DNA of 64,000 nucleotides. It comes from G963666705 sp963666705 (lineage in GTDB: Bacteria > Pseudomonadota > Alphaproteobacteria > CADEGL01). Below are positions 25,599 to 34,164 of this stretch, piece after piece; position 1 is the first letter of the stretch; each line of letters starts with the position of its first letter. A program made the translations under genes and the position numbers. Location of the stretch: contig CAXXKO010000016.1 of the NCBI GenBank assembly GCA_963666705.2, forward strand, positions 62,001 through 126,000. Direction: 5' to 3'. The notes beneath the pieces were generated by a model. The model saw only the letters and a list, made by a program, of their open reading frames with translations. It was not told the origin of the DNA and made no database searches.

Positions 25599-26939
25599 TC
25601 AGGCCGCTTCCTTGATCGATTCGCCCAGGGTGTCGACGATCTGGTCGATCTGCTGGCGCGAGACCACGAGCGGTGGCGACATAGCCAGGATGTCCCCCGT
25701 ATAGCGCACCAGCACGCCATTCTCGTAGCAGCGCGTGAAGATGTCGTAGCCGCGGTGGGCCGGCTTGCCGGCCCGGGGCTCGAGCTCGATGCCGCCCATC
25801 AGGCCCAGGTTGCGGATATCGATCACGCTGGGGTGGTCCTCGAGCGAGTGGAGGCCGTCCTCCCAGTAACCCTCGAGCCCGGCCGCGCGCTCGAACAGGC
25901 CCTCTTCCTGGTAGACGTCGAGGGTGGCGATGCCGGCCGCGGCGGCCAGCGGGTGGCCCGAATAGGTGTAGCCATGGAAGAGTTCGACCGCGTGTTCCGG
26001 CCCCTTCATGAAGGCCTCATAGATACCCTTGCGCGTGAGCACGGCCCCCATGGGCACGGTCGCGTTGGTGAGGCCCTTGGCCAGGGTCATGAGGTCGGGA
26101 ATGATGTCGAAGCGCTCGGCCGCGAAGCTCTTGCCGAGGCGGCCGAAGCCGGTGATGACCTCGTCGAAGATGAGCAGGATGCCGTGCTTGTCGCAGATCT
26201 CGCGCAGGCGTCTGAGGTAACCCGTGGGCGGCACCAGGACGCCGGCCGAGCCCGCCACCGGCTCGACGATCACGGCCGCGATGGTCGAGGCGTCGTGGAG
26301 CGCGATGATGTTCTCGAGCTCGTCCGCGAGATGCCCGCCCCATTCGGGCTGGCCGCGGCTGAAGGCCATCTTCTCCAGGTTGTGGGTGTGGGGCAGGTGG
26401 TCGACGCCGCCCAGGAGGCCGCCGAAGAACTTGCGGTTGTTGACCATGCCGCCGACGGAGATGCCGCCGAAGCCGACACCATGATAGCCCTTGGCGCGGC
26501 CGATGAGCCGCGTGCGCTGCCCCTCGCCACGCAGGTTGTGGTAGGCGAGGGCGATCTTGAGCGCGGTATCGACCGATTCCGAGCCCGAGTTGGTGAAGAA
26601 GACGTGGCTCAGATCCCCGGGCGCCAGGTTGACGAGGCGCGCGGCCAGCTCGAACGGCCCAAGGTGGCTCATCTGGAAGCCGGGCGCGTATTCCATCCGC
26701 GCCACCTGGTCCTGCACGGCCTTGACGATCTTCTCCCGGCAATGGCCGGCATTGACGCACCACAGGCCGGCCGTGGCGTCGAGGATCTTGCGGCCGTCAT
26801 GGGCGACGTAATGCATGTCCTTGGCCCCCACCAGGAGGCGCGGACTGGCCTTGAACTGGCGGTTGGCCGTGAACGGCATCCAGTGGGGCTCGAGGTCGTT
26901 CGGTACGCGGACTTCGTTTGCTTCCGGCGCTGTCGCCAT
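25599..26939 (-). CDS. class III aminotransferase (omega-amino acid:pyruvate type)
   Basis: PLP enzyme of 446 residues. NSGSESVDTALKIA near residue 115 binds the cofactor phosphate, FDEVITGFGR near 245 holds the cofactor aspartate, and TLAKGLTNATVPMG near 285 contains the Schiff-base lysine. LEPHWMPFTANRQFK at the N-terminus is typical of beta-alanine/omega-amino acid:pyruvate aminotransferases. Likely substrates are beta-alanine, taurine, putrescine or aromatic amines; which one is not resolvable. ATG 26939 is preceded by GGGAG. The 187 bp upstream end in the AT-rich region that the IS4 element entered. Confidence 0.93.
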   Translation of the reverse strand: MATAPEANEVRVPNDLEPHWMPFTANRQFKASPRLLVGAKDMHYVAHDGRKILDATAGLWCVNAGHCREKIVKAVQDQVARMEYAPGFQMSHLGPFELAARLVNLAPGDLSHVFFTNSGSESVDTALKIALAYHNLRGEGQRTRLIGRAKGYHGVGFGGISVGGMVNNRKFFGGLLGGVDHLPHTHNLEKMAFSRGQPEWGGHLADELENIIALHDASTIAAVIVEPVAGSAGVLVPPTGYLRRLREICDKHGILLIFDEVITGFGRLGKSFAAERFDIIPDLMTLAKGLTNATVPMGAVLTRKGIYEAFMKGPEHAVELFHGYTYSGHPLAAAAGIATLDVYQEEGLFERAAGLEGYWEDGLHSLEDHPSVIDIRNLGLMGGIELEPRAGKPAHRGYDIFTRCYENGVLVRYTGDILAMSPPLVVSRQQIDQIVDTLGESIKEAA

Positions 26940-27126
26940 GGCGCGTCTCCCGCTTCTGGGTCGTGGCTGGGGGGCGATGGGGCGCCAGCTTATCACGCAT
27001 CCCGACCCAGGCAAGGCTGCCGCCGGCCGCCGCACGGCGCCAGGGCACGCCCCGAGCCGCACGAAAATCGGCGAGAAATTTTCCGATATGGTTAAGAGAT
27101 AGGGTTGATTAATACTTAATAATTAT

Positions 27127-28439
27127 CACTAGTGTCCGGTTAAAAATCGAATAAATTCAATTGGTTGGTTATTTGCGAAGCGTTGCATCTGTTTTCGTCT
27201 CCCGCAAGTGCTTGATGTATGGGCATTTTCTCGAAGAGGGTCACCGAGAGGATCTGTAACAAAGTGTAGAGCGAGGCGTCCAGGTCGAGGCGCTTCTTGA
27301 CGATGGCGACGAGGACGTAGACCGAGACGGCAATCCAGATCTGCGTCTTCACCGCGTTCTCCGACGTGCCGTAGAACTGCTTGATCCGAAGATGCTGCTT
27401 GATCCACTTGAAGAAGAGTTCCACCTGCCAGCGGCTTTTGTAGAGCGCGCAGATGGTGGCGGCCGGAAGCGAGAAGTTGTTGGTGATGAAGACCAGCGTC
27501 TTGCCGGACTCGGGGTCCTTGAAGCGGATGCGCCGCAGAAGTTCGGGGTAATCCTGACGGGTGTAGAAGCCGTCCAGGGAGATGGTCTGGTCGCAAATGA
27601 TGCCGGTCGAGCGATCCGTCGGCGCCGAATAGACGCGATGAGCATCGATGTTCGACTTGGCACGCGTGACGAAGAAGGCCCCGGCTTGGTGCAACACATA
27701 AAGGCGGGCAAAGTCGACGTAGCCACGATCCACGACGTAGATGGCTCCGGCTTCCGGCAAGAGCATATCGAGGGCATGAACGTCGTGCAGCTTGCCATCC
27801 GAGATGTGGATAAAACTCGGAATGTTGCCCCGCAGGTCGAGCAGCGTGTGCATCTTCACCGCCGCCTTGGTGGTGCGGAAGTGCGCCCACGGAAAGACCG
27901 ACAGGCACAGAGCGATGGTCGTCGAGTCCAGGGCGTAGACGGTATTGGTCAGGTCCAACCCCAGTTCTTCGTCGACGTACAGCGTCCTCGCCTGGGTGAT
28001 GAGCCGCTGGGCCAACGCCGCATGGATACGCCAGTCGCGCCTTTCGTTGGCATCGGCCAGCGTCGAGCGCCGGACCGGCTGGCGGAAGCCCATGTGATAG
28101 AGTTTCGATGCGTGGACCGAGAGGCAGGTCTCGATGTCGCGCAGGCTTTCCCGGTAGGTCAGCTGGGCGAAGGCCATGGACCGGTATTGCTCGGCGCAGG
28201 AAAGCGTCCGGACCCGGTGATCGCCGACATACCGGTCGACGATCCGCGTGAAAGTAGTCCATGGCAGGAAGTCCATGAGCTGAGCGAACAGGGTCTTGCC
28301 GGTGTTCATGAGCATCTCCTCGGAGAAACTCCGAAAAGTGCTCCATCCAATTCAAATCGACACCATGCATTTTCGCTTCAAACCCCGCAGAAATCCTGGC
28401 TCTCAAAGCCAGCACCGCTCAGTTAACCGGACAGCAGTG
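27127..28439. mobile_element. IS4-family insertion sequence
   Basis: A 1313-bp element with 17-bp inverted ends (27127-27143 and 28423-28439, 2 mismatches, core TGTCCGGTTAA). It is flanked by a 9-bp direct repeat AATAATTAT (27118-27126 and 28440-28448), the target-site duplication. It carries one transposase gene on the minus strand, which is intact. The insertion is in an AT-rich intergenic region. Confidence 0.93.
27140..28315 (-). CDS. IS4-family transposase (DUF4372 + DDE)
   Basis: Transposase of 391 residues. The N-terminus (TGKTLFAQLMDFLPWTTF) is the DUF4372 helix-turn-helix-like domain, followed by the IS4 DDE catalytic domain: Asp in YALDSTTI, Asp in YVVDRGYVDF, Glu in SRWQVELFFKWIKQHL, the Y-x2-R-W-x-V-E-x-F-x-K signature. 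All three acidic residues are present, so it may be active. The stop codon lies inside the left terminal repeat. Lower GC than flanking genes supports acquisition. Confidence 0.96.
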   Translation of the reverse strand: MLMNTGKTLFAQLMDFLPWTTFTRIVDRYVGDHRVRTLSCAEQYRSMAFAQLTYRESLRDIETCLSVHASKLYHMGFRQPVRRSTLADANERRDWRIHAALAQRLITQARTLYVDEELGLDLTNTVYALDSTTIALCLSVFPWAHFRTTKAAVKMHTLLDLRGNIPSFIHISDGKLHDVHALDMLLPEAGAIYVVDRGYVDFARLYVLHQAGAFFVTRAKSNIDAHRVYSAPTDRSTGIICDQTISLDGFYTRQDYPELLRRIRFKDPESGKTLVFITNNFSLPAATICALYKSRWQVELFFKWIKQHLRIKQFYGTSENAVKTQIWIAVSVYVLVAIVKKRLDLDASLYTLLQILSVTLFEKMPIHQALAGDENRCNASQITNQLNLFDF

Positions 28440-28448
28440 AATAATTAT

Positions 28449-28465
28449 GGTTAATATCTGGTTAT
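28449..28465 (+). promoter_or_regulatory. CtrA-like half-match in AT-rich leader
   Basis: GGTTAATATCTGGTTAT contains TTAA-N7-TTAT (28451-28465), one base off the CtrA consensus. It lies just right of the IS4 target duplication, in the AT-rich leader of the gene at 28563. Another GGTTAA lies at 27090 on the other side of the element, so the insertion splits a possible multi-site control region. Confidence 0.3.
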
Positions 28466-28562
28466 TCAATATTTTAACTTGAAAATTCTTGCTCTCGTCC
28501 CAATTTACGCATTCTTAAACTTCTTGTTTACTTTTCGGAAGATTTTAGGTATTGTCCCGCCT

Positions 28563-29033
28563 GTGATTGACAAGCTACATCTCCTGATCCCGCCGTCCCG
28601 CCCCATCGGGGCCAGGGACGCAAGACCGACCGTCGCGACGGCGGAGCGCGCGAGTCGCGCCTATCGCGAAGATCATCACCAAAGCGGCGGCACCAGAGAT
28701 ACCGGGCGGACGGCGCACTTTCCCGAGCACGCCGCCGCCCGGCAGCTCGCCGAGGACGATCGCGGGTACGCGAACGCCGAGCGGCGGGTGGCGCGAGACA
28801 GGCGGGGGGCCGTCCCGCGCCAGGTCATCTCGGATGCGATGCGGCCTCAGCGCCGCTCGTCGGACGATTTTCCAATCAGCACCTTCATGACTCTCCACAT
28901 CGCCCAGGAGGTCCTGCCCGATTCAGGCATCCACCTCGATCCCGCTCTCTACGACCATCCGGGGCCGGGGCTCTACCGCGCCGCGCAGGACAGCCTCGCG
29001 GCGGCGCCGCGCGCGCTCTCCCTGAGCGCCTAG
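28563..29033 (+). CDS. hypothetical protein
   Basis: Protein of 156 residues, highly charged (Arg/Glu/His-rich middle) with a hydrophobic C-terminal segment FPISTFMTLHIAQEVLP that looks conserved. No domain recognised. I chose GTG 28563 because it begins a plausible protein; the in-frame TTG at 28479 would add 28 residues encoded by AT-rich leader sequence. The stop TAG is the edge of an interspersed repeat copy. Codon use is like the host genes from about 28600 on, so it is probably a native gene whose leader was disrupted by the IS4 element. Confidence 0.55.
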   Translation: MIDKLHLLIPPSRPIGARDARPTVATAERASRAYREDHHQSGGTRDTGRTAHFPEHAAARQLAEDDRGYANAERRVARDRRGAVPRQVISDAMRPQRRSSDDFPISTFMTLHIAQEVLPDSGIHLDPALYDHPGPGLYRAAQDSLAAAPRALSLSA

Positions 29034-29090
29034 AGCGTTTCCACCTCGACTGGAATCGCTCCAGGCCGCAAGGCGGCCCGGCGCGCCAGG
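29031..29090 (+). repeat. interspersed hairpin repeat, truncated copy
   Basis: The outer hairpin (arms 29033-29044 and 29050-29061, loop CTCGA) and the first 20 bases of the GC core match the copy at 25403; the rest of the core is deleted. The TAG at its edge is the stop codon of the preceding gene. Confidence 0.8.
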
Positions 29091-29261
29091 GGACATATCC
29101 CGTGGCGGCGGCATGCTATGGCCGCCCATGGCGCGCTTTGATAGTGTTCCGTCACCTCGATGGCGCGGGCTGCGGGGAGGGATGCGGCACACCATGGGAT
29201 GCGGGCGCAGGGATATGGGCGCAGGGGCGTGCTACGGCGTGCCGGACGCGGGGCGCGCGGC

Positions 29262-30359
29262 ATGACCAGCGCCAGGGCCGACACTCGGGCGGGCGGCCCT
29301 CGCCGGCGCCGCTCGCGCGACACGATCCCGCCCGGGCGGAAGACCGCCTTCGTGCTCGTCATGCTCGCCGGGATCGCCGTGCTGTTCCTCGGCGCCGAGG
29401 GCATGGGGCGGCTCTACATCAACCTGGTCTACGGCGTGCCGGGGAAGAGCTACGGCATCTACCGGTCCGACCCCGAGCTCGGCGCCCGGCACGCCGAGAG
29501 CTCCTACAACCTCATGCGCCAGTTCGATGACCACGGCTTCCAGTCGCCGGAGGACGTGATGAAGCCCAAGCCCGAGGGGGCGGCCCGTATCCTCGTCTAC
29601 GGCGACACCACGGCCTTCTCGCCCAACCTCGATATGGAGGACACCTGGCCGCTCGCGGTGCAGAACGTCCTGCGCGAGGACCACCACCCGCGGACCCAGG
29701 TCCTCAACGGGGGCGAGGATAGCTGGTCCATCGGCCACGCCTTCGTGCGCGCGCGCCAGGAGATCGAGGACCTCGACCCCGACGTGACCGTCATCTATGC
29801 CGGCGTCGAGGAAGAGCTCAACGCGGCCATGATCGAGGGGACGGGCGGGGACTTCGCCAGGCTGTCGGCCGCGGGCGACGGCCCGGTGATTCAGAGGACC
29901 GGCCTCAAGAACAACTGGCTCTATCGCAACAGCGTCACCTTCAAGGCTCTGGCCTTCACGGTCCTGAAGTGGCTCGACCATCAGTTCGGCATCGCCTTCG
30001 CCCAGCCGGCCGAGCCCGATCCGCTGTTGCTGGCGCACTACCAGAAGGTGCTGACCAGCTTTATCGAGCTCAACGAGAAGCACGGCACGACGACCGTCTT
30101 CGTGATCCAGGCCCATGGCGCCGGCACGCCCGAACAACTGCGGAAGACGAGCTACTCGCGTGCCTCCGCCGACCTCGCGCGAGAGCTGGGCGCCATCGTC
30201 TTAGATGCCCAGGAGGCGGTAACGGGCTACGATGGCGACCCGGCGGCGCTGTTCGACGCCTGGGGCCTGCGTTTCTCGGAGAAGGGCGCCGAGGTGTTCG
30301 CCCGCTATCTTTCCGACCAGGGGCTCGCGGCGCTGCTCGGCGGGCGCGCGGGGGACTGA
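29262..30359 (+). CDS. membrane-anchored degenerate SGNH-hydrolase-like protein
   Basis: Protein of 365 residues: charged N-terminus, one transmembrane helix (about residues 27-47), then a large periplasmic domain with SGNH/GDSL layout. Block I reads ILVYGDTTAFS, so the nucleophile serine is threonine; block II is an NGGEDS loop; block III reads YAGVEEELN instead of G-x-N-D; the C-terminal block reads DAWGLRFSEKG with no histidine. The active site is therefore probably lost and the protein may bind rather than hydrolyse sugars or acyl groups. SGNH proteins of this type modify polysaccharides such as alginate. ATG 29262 begins directly before the membrane helix. Confidence 0.75.
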   Translation: MTSARADTRAGGPRRRRSRDTIPPGRKTAFVLVMLAGIAVLFLGAEGMGRLYINLVYGVPGKSYGIYRSDPELGARHAESSYNLMRQFDDHGFQSPEDVMKPKPEGAARILVYGDTTAFSPNLDMEDTWPLAVQNVLREDHHPRTQVLNGGEDSWSIGHAFVRARQEIEDLDPDVTVIYAGVEEELNAAMIEGTGGDFARLSAAGDGPVIQRTGLKNNWLYRNSVTFKALAFTVLKWLDHQFGIAFAQPAEPDPLLLAHYQKVLTSFIELNEKHGTTTVFVIQAHGAGTPEQLRKTSYSRASADLARELGAIVLDAQEAVTGYDGDPAALFDAWGLRFSEKGAEVFARYLSDQGLAALLGGRAGD

Positions 30360-30391
30360 GGGCGCGGGTACGCGCGCCGGGTGGAGGTGAT

Positions 30392-30661
30392 ATGGGTGAG
30401 AGCGGCGATTCCGCGCGGCGGCGCGGCGAGCGGCAAAGGCGGCGCCCACGGCGGCCCCGGCCCATCTCCACGGTGCCGTCGCCCTGCGTCTCGGTGTGTC
30501 AGCTCGACGACCGGACCGGCCTGTGCCAGGGTTGCCTCCGGACCACGGACGAGATCCGCGACTGGATCGTCCTCGACGACGACGGGCGCCGGGCGATCCT
30601 GGCGCGGCTCGCGGCCCGGCGCGCCCGGCTGGGCGCGGAATGGCCCACCGGCGGGGCGTGA
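30392..30661 (+). CDS. DUF1289 domain protein
   Basis: Small cysteine-rich protein of 89 residues. The DUF1289 core reads PSPCVSVCQLDDRTGLCQGC, with four cysteines in C-x3-C...C-x2-C order that could bind a metal, followed by LRTTDEIRDW. The family is widespread in proteobacteria and of unknown function. ATG 30392 is preceded by GTGGAGGTGAT, a strong ribosome-binding site. The gene follows the SGNH-like gene by 32 bp and precedes the SDR pair by 23 bp, so all may be one transcript. Confidence 0.9.
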   Translation: MGESGDSARRRGERQRRRPRRPRPISTVPSPCVSVCQLDDRTGLCQGCLRTTDEIRDWIVLDDDGRRAILARLAARRARLGAEWPTGGA

Positions 30662-30684
30662 CACGCGAGGCAGGGGAGAAAGAT

Positions 30685-31431
30685 ATGACCAAGGCCGCCA
30701 TCGTCACCGCCGCGGGCCAGGGCATCGGCGCCGCCTGCGCGCGGGCGCTCGCCGAGGCCGGGTACGCCCTCGTCCTCATGTCCCCCTCGGGCAGCGCACG
30801 GGCGCTCGCCGAGGAGCTGGGCGGCGCCGGCATGGACGGCTCGGTGCTCAAGCCCGGCGACCTGCGGCGCCTCGTCGACCTCGCCATGGAGCGCCACGGG
30901 CGCATCGACGCCGTGGTCAACAACGCGGGCCACGGCGCCGGCACCACGGCCTACAGCACCTACGCCACCTACGACGCGCACGACATCGACCGCCTGCTGC
31001 TCGAGATCACCGACGACGAGTGGCACCAGGGGCTCGACATGTACGTCCTCTCCGTCATGCGCATGGCCCGGCTCGTGACCCCGATCATGCGCGAGCAGGG
31101 CGGGGGCGCCATTCTCAACATCTCCTCGATGGCGGCCTTCGAGCCGCGTCCCGCCTCGCCCATGAGCGTGCTGCGCGGGGCGCTCGCCGGCTACACCAAG
31201 CTCTACGCCGACCGCTACGGCGGCGACGGCATCCGCATGAACAACCTCCTGCCGGGCTTCATGGAGAACACGGACCCCGCCGAGGGGGTGCTGCGCGGCA
31301 TCCCCGCGGGCCGCGCCGGCACCATGGCGGAGCTGGGCAAGACGGCGGTCTTCCTGTGCTCGCCCGACGCGGGCTACATCACGGGCCAGAACATCCTGCT
31401 CGACGGTGGCCTCAACCGCGCCGTGCGGTGA
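30685..31431 (+). CDS. SDR-family oxidoreductase lacking the catalytic Tyr/Lys (copy 1)
   Basis: Rossmann-fold protein of 248 residues. The cofactor motif TAAGQGIG is at residues 8-15, NNAG near 77, and GIRMNNLLPGF near 190. The usual catalytic Ser is kept (NISSM) but the Tyr-x3-Lys pair is replaced: the aligned stretch reads MSVLRGALAGYTK, with Met where Tyr is expected and Arg where Lys is expected. It may bind NAD(P) without classical dehydrogenase chemistry. The next gene is a close paralogue. Confidence 0.85.
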   Translation: MTKAAIVTAAGQGIGAACARALAEAGYALVLMSPSGSARALAEELGGAGMDGSVLKPGDLRRLVDLAMERHGRIDAVVNNAGHGAGTTAYSTYATYDAHDIDRLLLEITDDEWHQGLDMYVLSVMRMARLVTPIMREQGGGAILNISSMAAFEPRPASPMSVLRGALAGYTKLYADRYGGDGIRMNNLLPGFMENTDPAEGVLRGIPAGRAGTMAELGKTAVFLCSPDAGYITGQNILLDGGLNRAVR

Positions 31432-32191
31432 GGGGGCCGCCACGCCGGACCTGAAGGCCGCAATCGTCACCGCCGGGGGGCGTGGGATCGGGGCGGCCTG
31501 CGCGCGGGCGCTCGCGGAGCGGGGATATGGGCTCGCGCTCATGTCGCCCTCGGGCAGTGCCGAGGCCCTGGCGGAAGAGCTGGGCGGCATCGGTATGCGG
31601 GGCTCGGTGACGCAAGCGGCGGATATCGAGGCACTGGTGGCGCGCGCGCTCGAGGCTTTCGGGCGCATCGACGCGGTGGTCAACCATACGGGCTATGCCG
31701 CCGGCGTCCGGTTCGACGAGGAGCTGTTCGCACGCGGCTTCGGCGCGGACGAGGCGCTGCTCGCGCTCACCGACGACGATTGGCATGGCGGGCTCGAGAT
31801 GTACTTGCTGAACGTGGTGCGCATGGCCCGGGCCGTGACCCCCATCATGCGGCGCCAGGGCGGTGGTGCCTTCCTCAACATCACTACCATGGCGACCTTC
31901 GAGCCGCGCCCGGTCTACCCGGTGAGCGTCATCCGCACCGCCCTCGCCGGCTTCACCAAGCTCTACGCCGACCGCTACGGCGCCGACGGCATCCGCATGA
32001 ACAACCTCGCCCCCGGCTATATGGAGAACGTGAAGATGACCGAGCCCATCCGCGGCAGGATCCCCGCCGGCCGGGCCGGCGCCATGGTGGAGATCGGACG
32101 CACGGCGGCCTTCCTGGTGTCGCCTGACGCGGCCTACATCACGGGGCGCACGATCGTCGCCGACGGCGGGCTCAACCGCTCAATTCCATGA
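31406..32191 (+). CDS. SDR-family oxidoreductase lacking the catalytic Tyr/Lys (copy 2)
   Basis: Paralogue of the preceding gene, 261 residues, sharing GIGAACARALAE, the LMSPSGSA segment and LYADRYG. The glycine motif is TAGGRGIG, but the catalytic site reads VSVIRTALAGFTK, again without Tyr or Lys. Asn near residue 90 is followed by HTG instead of NAG. The start GTG 31406 overlaps copy 1 by 26 bp; no ATG, GTG or TTG lies nearer to the first strand, so translation is probably coupled. Together the two look like a tandem duplication that has diverged. Confidence 0.82.
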   Translation: MASTAPCGEGAATPDLKAAIVTAGGRGIGAACARALAERGYGLALMSPSGSAEALAEELGGIGMRGSVTQAADIEALVARALEAFGRIDAVVNHTGYAAGVRFDEELFARGFGADEALLALTDDDWHGGLEMYLLNVVRMARAVTPIMRRQGGGAFLNITTMATFEPRPVYPVSVIRTALAGFTKLYADRYGADGIRMNNLAPGYMENVKMTEPIRGRIPAGRAGAMVEIGRTAAFLVSPDAAYITGRTIVADGGLNRSIP

Positions 32192-32258
32192 AACTGCCGT
32201 CGAGCCGACAACTCAGCTCGTCAGAGGCTGCTCAATCAAGTGTGGAAATGCTCGTCGA

Positions 32259-32663
32259 CTAGGTGCCACAAAAAACAACGGCATGCATGATGCGGCAAGG
32301 AAGCAGGGTGAAGAGACCCGCAACGACAAGAGCGCCCAGGAATATTTCAATCATGGCCCTCTTGTGAGCAGCAACGTTATGGCGCCGTGCCATGACGACG
32401 GCGACCGGCAGCATTATCAGCGTGAAAATCGAGAGGCCATGGATCAAGCTGAATGGCCCGAGTTGCCGGAGGCCTTGTATCCAGAACGAGCTCGCCGCCA
32501 CTGCCATCAATAGAAGAACCCAACCCCAACCAACGGCGCGATGCAGTGTGGTCCCTTTCGGGCCGACGAGCTGAACAACGCCTATGAGGAACGCGGCAAT
32601 GGCCGCAAAGGCATGAAAAACGATGACGGGCTTGGCGGCCAGCAACGGTTCAATGGACGTCAT
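32259..32663 (-). CDS. DUF2306 membrane protein
   Basis: Small membrane protein of 134 residues with four hydrophobic helices. The first carries VFHAFAAIAAFLIGVVQ, and KGTTLHRAVGW and AAHKRAMIEIF supply the conserved His/Arg pattern of DUF2306, a family of haem-less predicted redox or transport membrane proteins of unknown function. ATG 32663 was chosen; the longer in-frame extension upstream is proline-rich and overlaps the next gene. Base composition is lower in GC than its neighbours. It is in the same orientation as the flavin dehydrogenase genes upstream, 116 bp away. Confidence 0.8.
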   Translation of the reverse strand: MTSIEPLLAAKPVIVFHAFAAIAAFLIGVVQLVGPKGTTLHRAVGWGWVLLLMAVAASSFWIQGLRQLGPFSLIHGLSIFTLIMLPVAVVMARRHNVAAHKRAMIEIFLGALVVAGLFTLLPCRIMHAVVFCGT

Positions 32664-32778
32664 CTCGGCGCGGGCCGCGATCGCAGGCCGTCGATCGGTT
32701 GCAGGATTTCCGCGAACGATCGCCGTGGAATCGCCACCTCGGCAAGCTGGAACGTGAAGTGCCAACCGTGGTTGCGCT

Positions 32779-34164
32779 TCACCGATACCCCCTGGCACCC
32801 GCGGCGAGGGTGCCGAGGGTGATGGGCTTGAAGGGGGAGCGGGGGCGGTAGGGGGCGACATCCCCGGGCGCCATGCCGCGCGCCTCGGCGATCAGCGCCG
32901 CGACCGTGGGGGCGCAGAGGCGGCCCTGGCACGGCCCCATGCCGCAGCGGGTATAGGCCTTGGCCTGGGTCAGGCCCATGGCCCCGAGGCGCGCGGCGGC
33001 GCGCACTTCACCGGCCGTCACCTCCTCGCAGCGGCAGGCGATGGTCTCGTCGTCGGCGGGCACCAATTGGGCGTGGGCCGGCCGGTAGAGTCGGTCGAGG
33101 AAGCGCCGCGCGCCCGCCAGCCGGCGCAGCGCCCGGCGCGCGGCGGCGGCGTGGCCGTCGTCGGTCGAGGCCCGGCCAAGTGCGACAGCGGCGCCCTGGG
33201 CGGCGAGGAGACCCTGGTGCCCGGCCGCCTGGGCCCCCATGATGCGGTCGCCGTCGCCCGCCACCAGGATGCCGGGTAGGCTCGTGCGGCCGTTCGTGTC
33301 GAGCCGCGGCCGCCAGCACATCTGTACCCCGTCCCACCAATGGTCGCAGCCGAGCGCCATGGTGACGTGGGTGTTGGGGATCACCCCTTCATGGAGCAGG
33401 ACGAGGCCGGTCTCGATGCGCCCGGGCGCCCCGCCGGCGGTGAAGGCGATGGCCTCGCACGCCCCCTGCCCCTCGATGGCGAGGCCTCTCGCCTCGCGGA
33501 TGCGCTCGACCCCCGCCCGGCGGAGGTCGCGGAGCCAGCCCCAGCCGCGCGCCAGCAGCCCACTCTCGAGCGCGAGCGCCGGCGCGTGGGGGAGGGCCGC
33601 GAGCTGGTTGCGGCGCGGCGTCGTCTCGACGAGGGCACGAATGGAGGCGCCCGCCTCGAGATACTGCCAGGCCAGGAGGTAGAGGAGCGGGCCGCCGCCG
33701 GCCAGCACCACCGGCTCCGCGGGCACGAGGGACGCGGTCTTGAGCAGGATCTGGGCCGCGCCCACGGTCATGACGCCGGGGAGCGTCCAGCCCGGGATGG
33801 GTACCGGCCGCTCCATGGCCCCGGTCGCCAGGATCACCTGGCCCGCGGTGGCCTGCTCGGCCGCACCCGCGCGCGAGAACCCTATCTCCCGCGCCCCGTT
33901 CAGGTCCCAGACGGTGGTGCCGGGCAGGTATTCGATATCCGCGGCATGGAAGCGCTCGACGAGCGCCATGCCCTCGGCGTGGTCCGGGCCCAGGGCCGCC
34001 GCGAGGCCGGGCGCCGGGCGGGCGGCGTGGCGGTAGACCTGGCCGCCCGGCCGCGGCTGCTCGTCGAGGACGGCGACGCGGAGGCCGAGGCGGGCACCCT
34101 CCAAGGCCGCCGCCATGCCGGCCGGGCCGGCGCCGACGATGGCCAGGTCCCAGTGGCGCTTCAC
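32779..34164 (-). CDS. FAD/NAD(P)-binding subunit of a tripartite amino-acid/opine dehydrogenase (HcnB-like)
   Basis: Protein of 461 residues. FAD-binding motif IVGAGPAGMAAA at residues 9-20; second nucleotide motif LAGGGPLLYLLAW near 170; GDGDRIMGAQAAGHQG near 320; and a C-terminal BFD-like [2Fe-2S] domain with C-x-C near 385 and C-x4-C near 420. This matches the B subunit of HcnABC, octopine/nopaline oxidase and dye-linked proline dehydrogenase. GTG 34164 overlaps the stop of the small ferredoxin-like gene by 4 bases, so the subunits are translated together. The substrate is an amino or imino acid, not further resolvable. Confidence 0.9.
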   Translation of the reverse strand: MKRHWDLAIVGAGPAGMAAALEGARLGLRVAVLDEQPRPGGQVYRHAARPAPGLAAALGPDHAEGMALVERFHAADIEYLPGTTVWDLNGAREIGFSRAGAAEQATAGQVILATGAMERPVPIPGWTLPGVMTVGAAQILLKTASLVPAEPVVLAGGGPLLYLLAWQYLEAGASIRALVETTPRRNQLAALPHAPALALESGLLARGWGWLRDLRRAGVERIREARGLAIEGQGACEAIAFTAGGAPGRIETGLVLLHEGVIPNTHVTMALGCDHWWDGVQMCWRPRLDTNGRTSLPGILVAGDGDRIMGAQAAGHQGLLAAQGAAVALGRASTDDGHAAAARRALRRLAGARRFLDRLYRPAHAQLVPADDETIACRCEEVTAGEVRAAARLGAMGLTQAKAYTRCGMGPCQGRLCAPTVAALIAEARGMAPGDVAPYRPRSPFKPITLGTLAAGARGYR

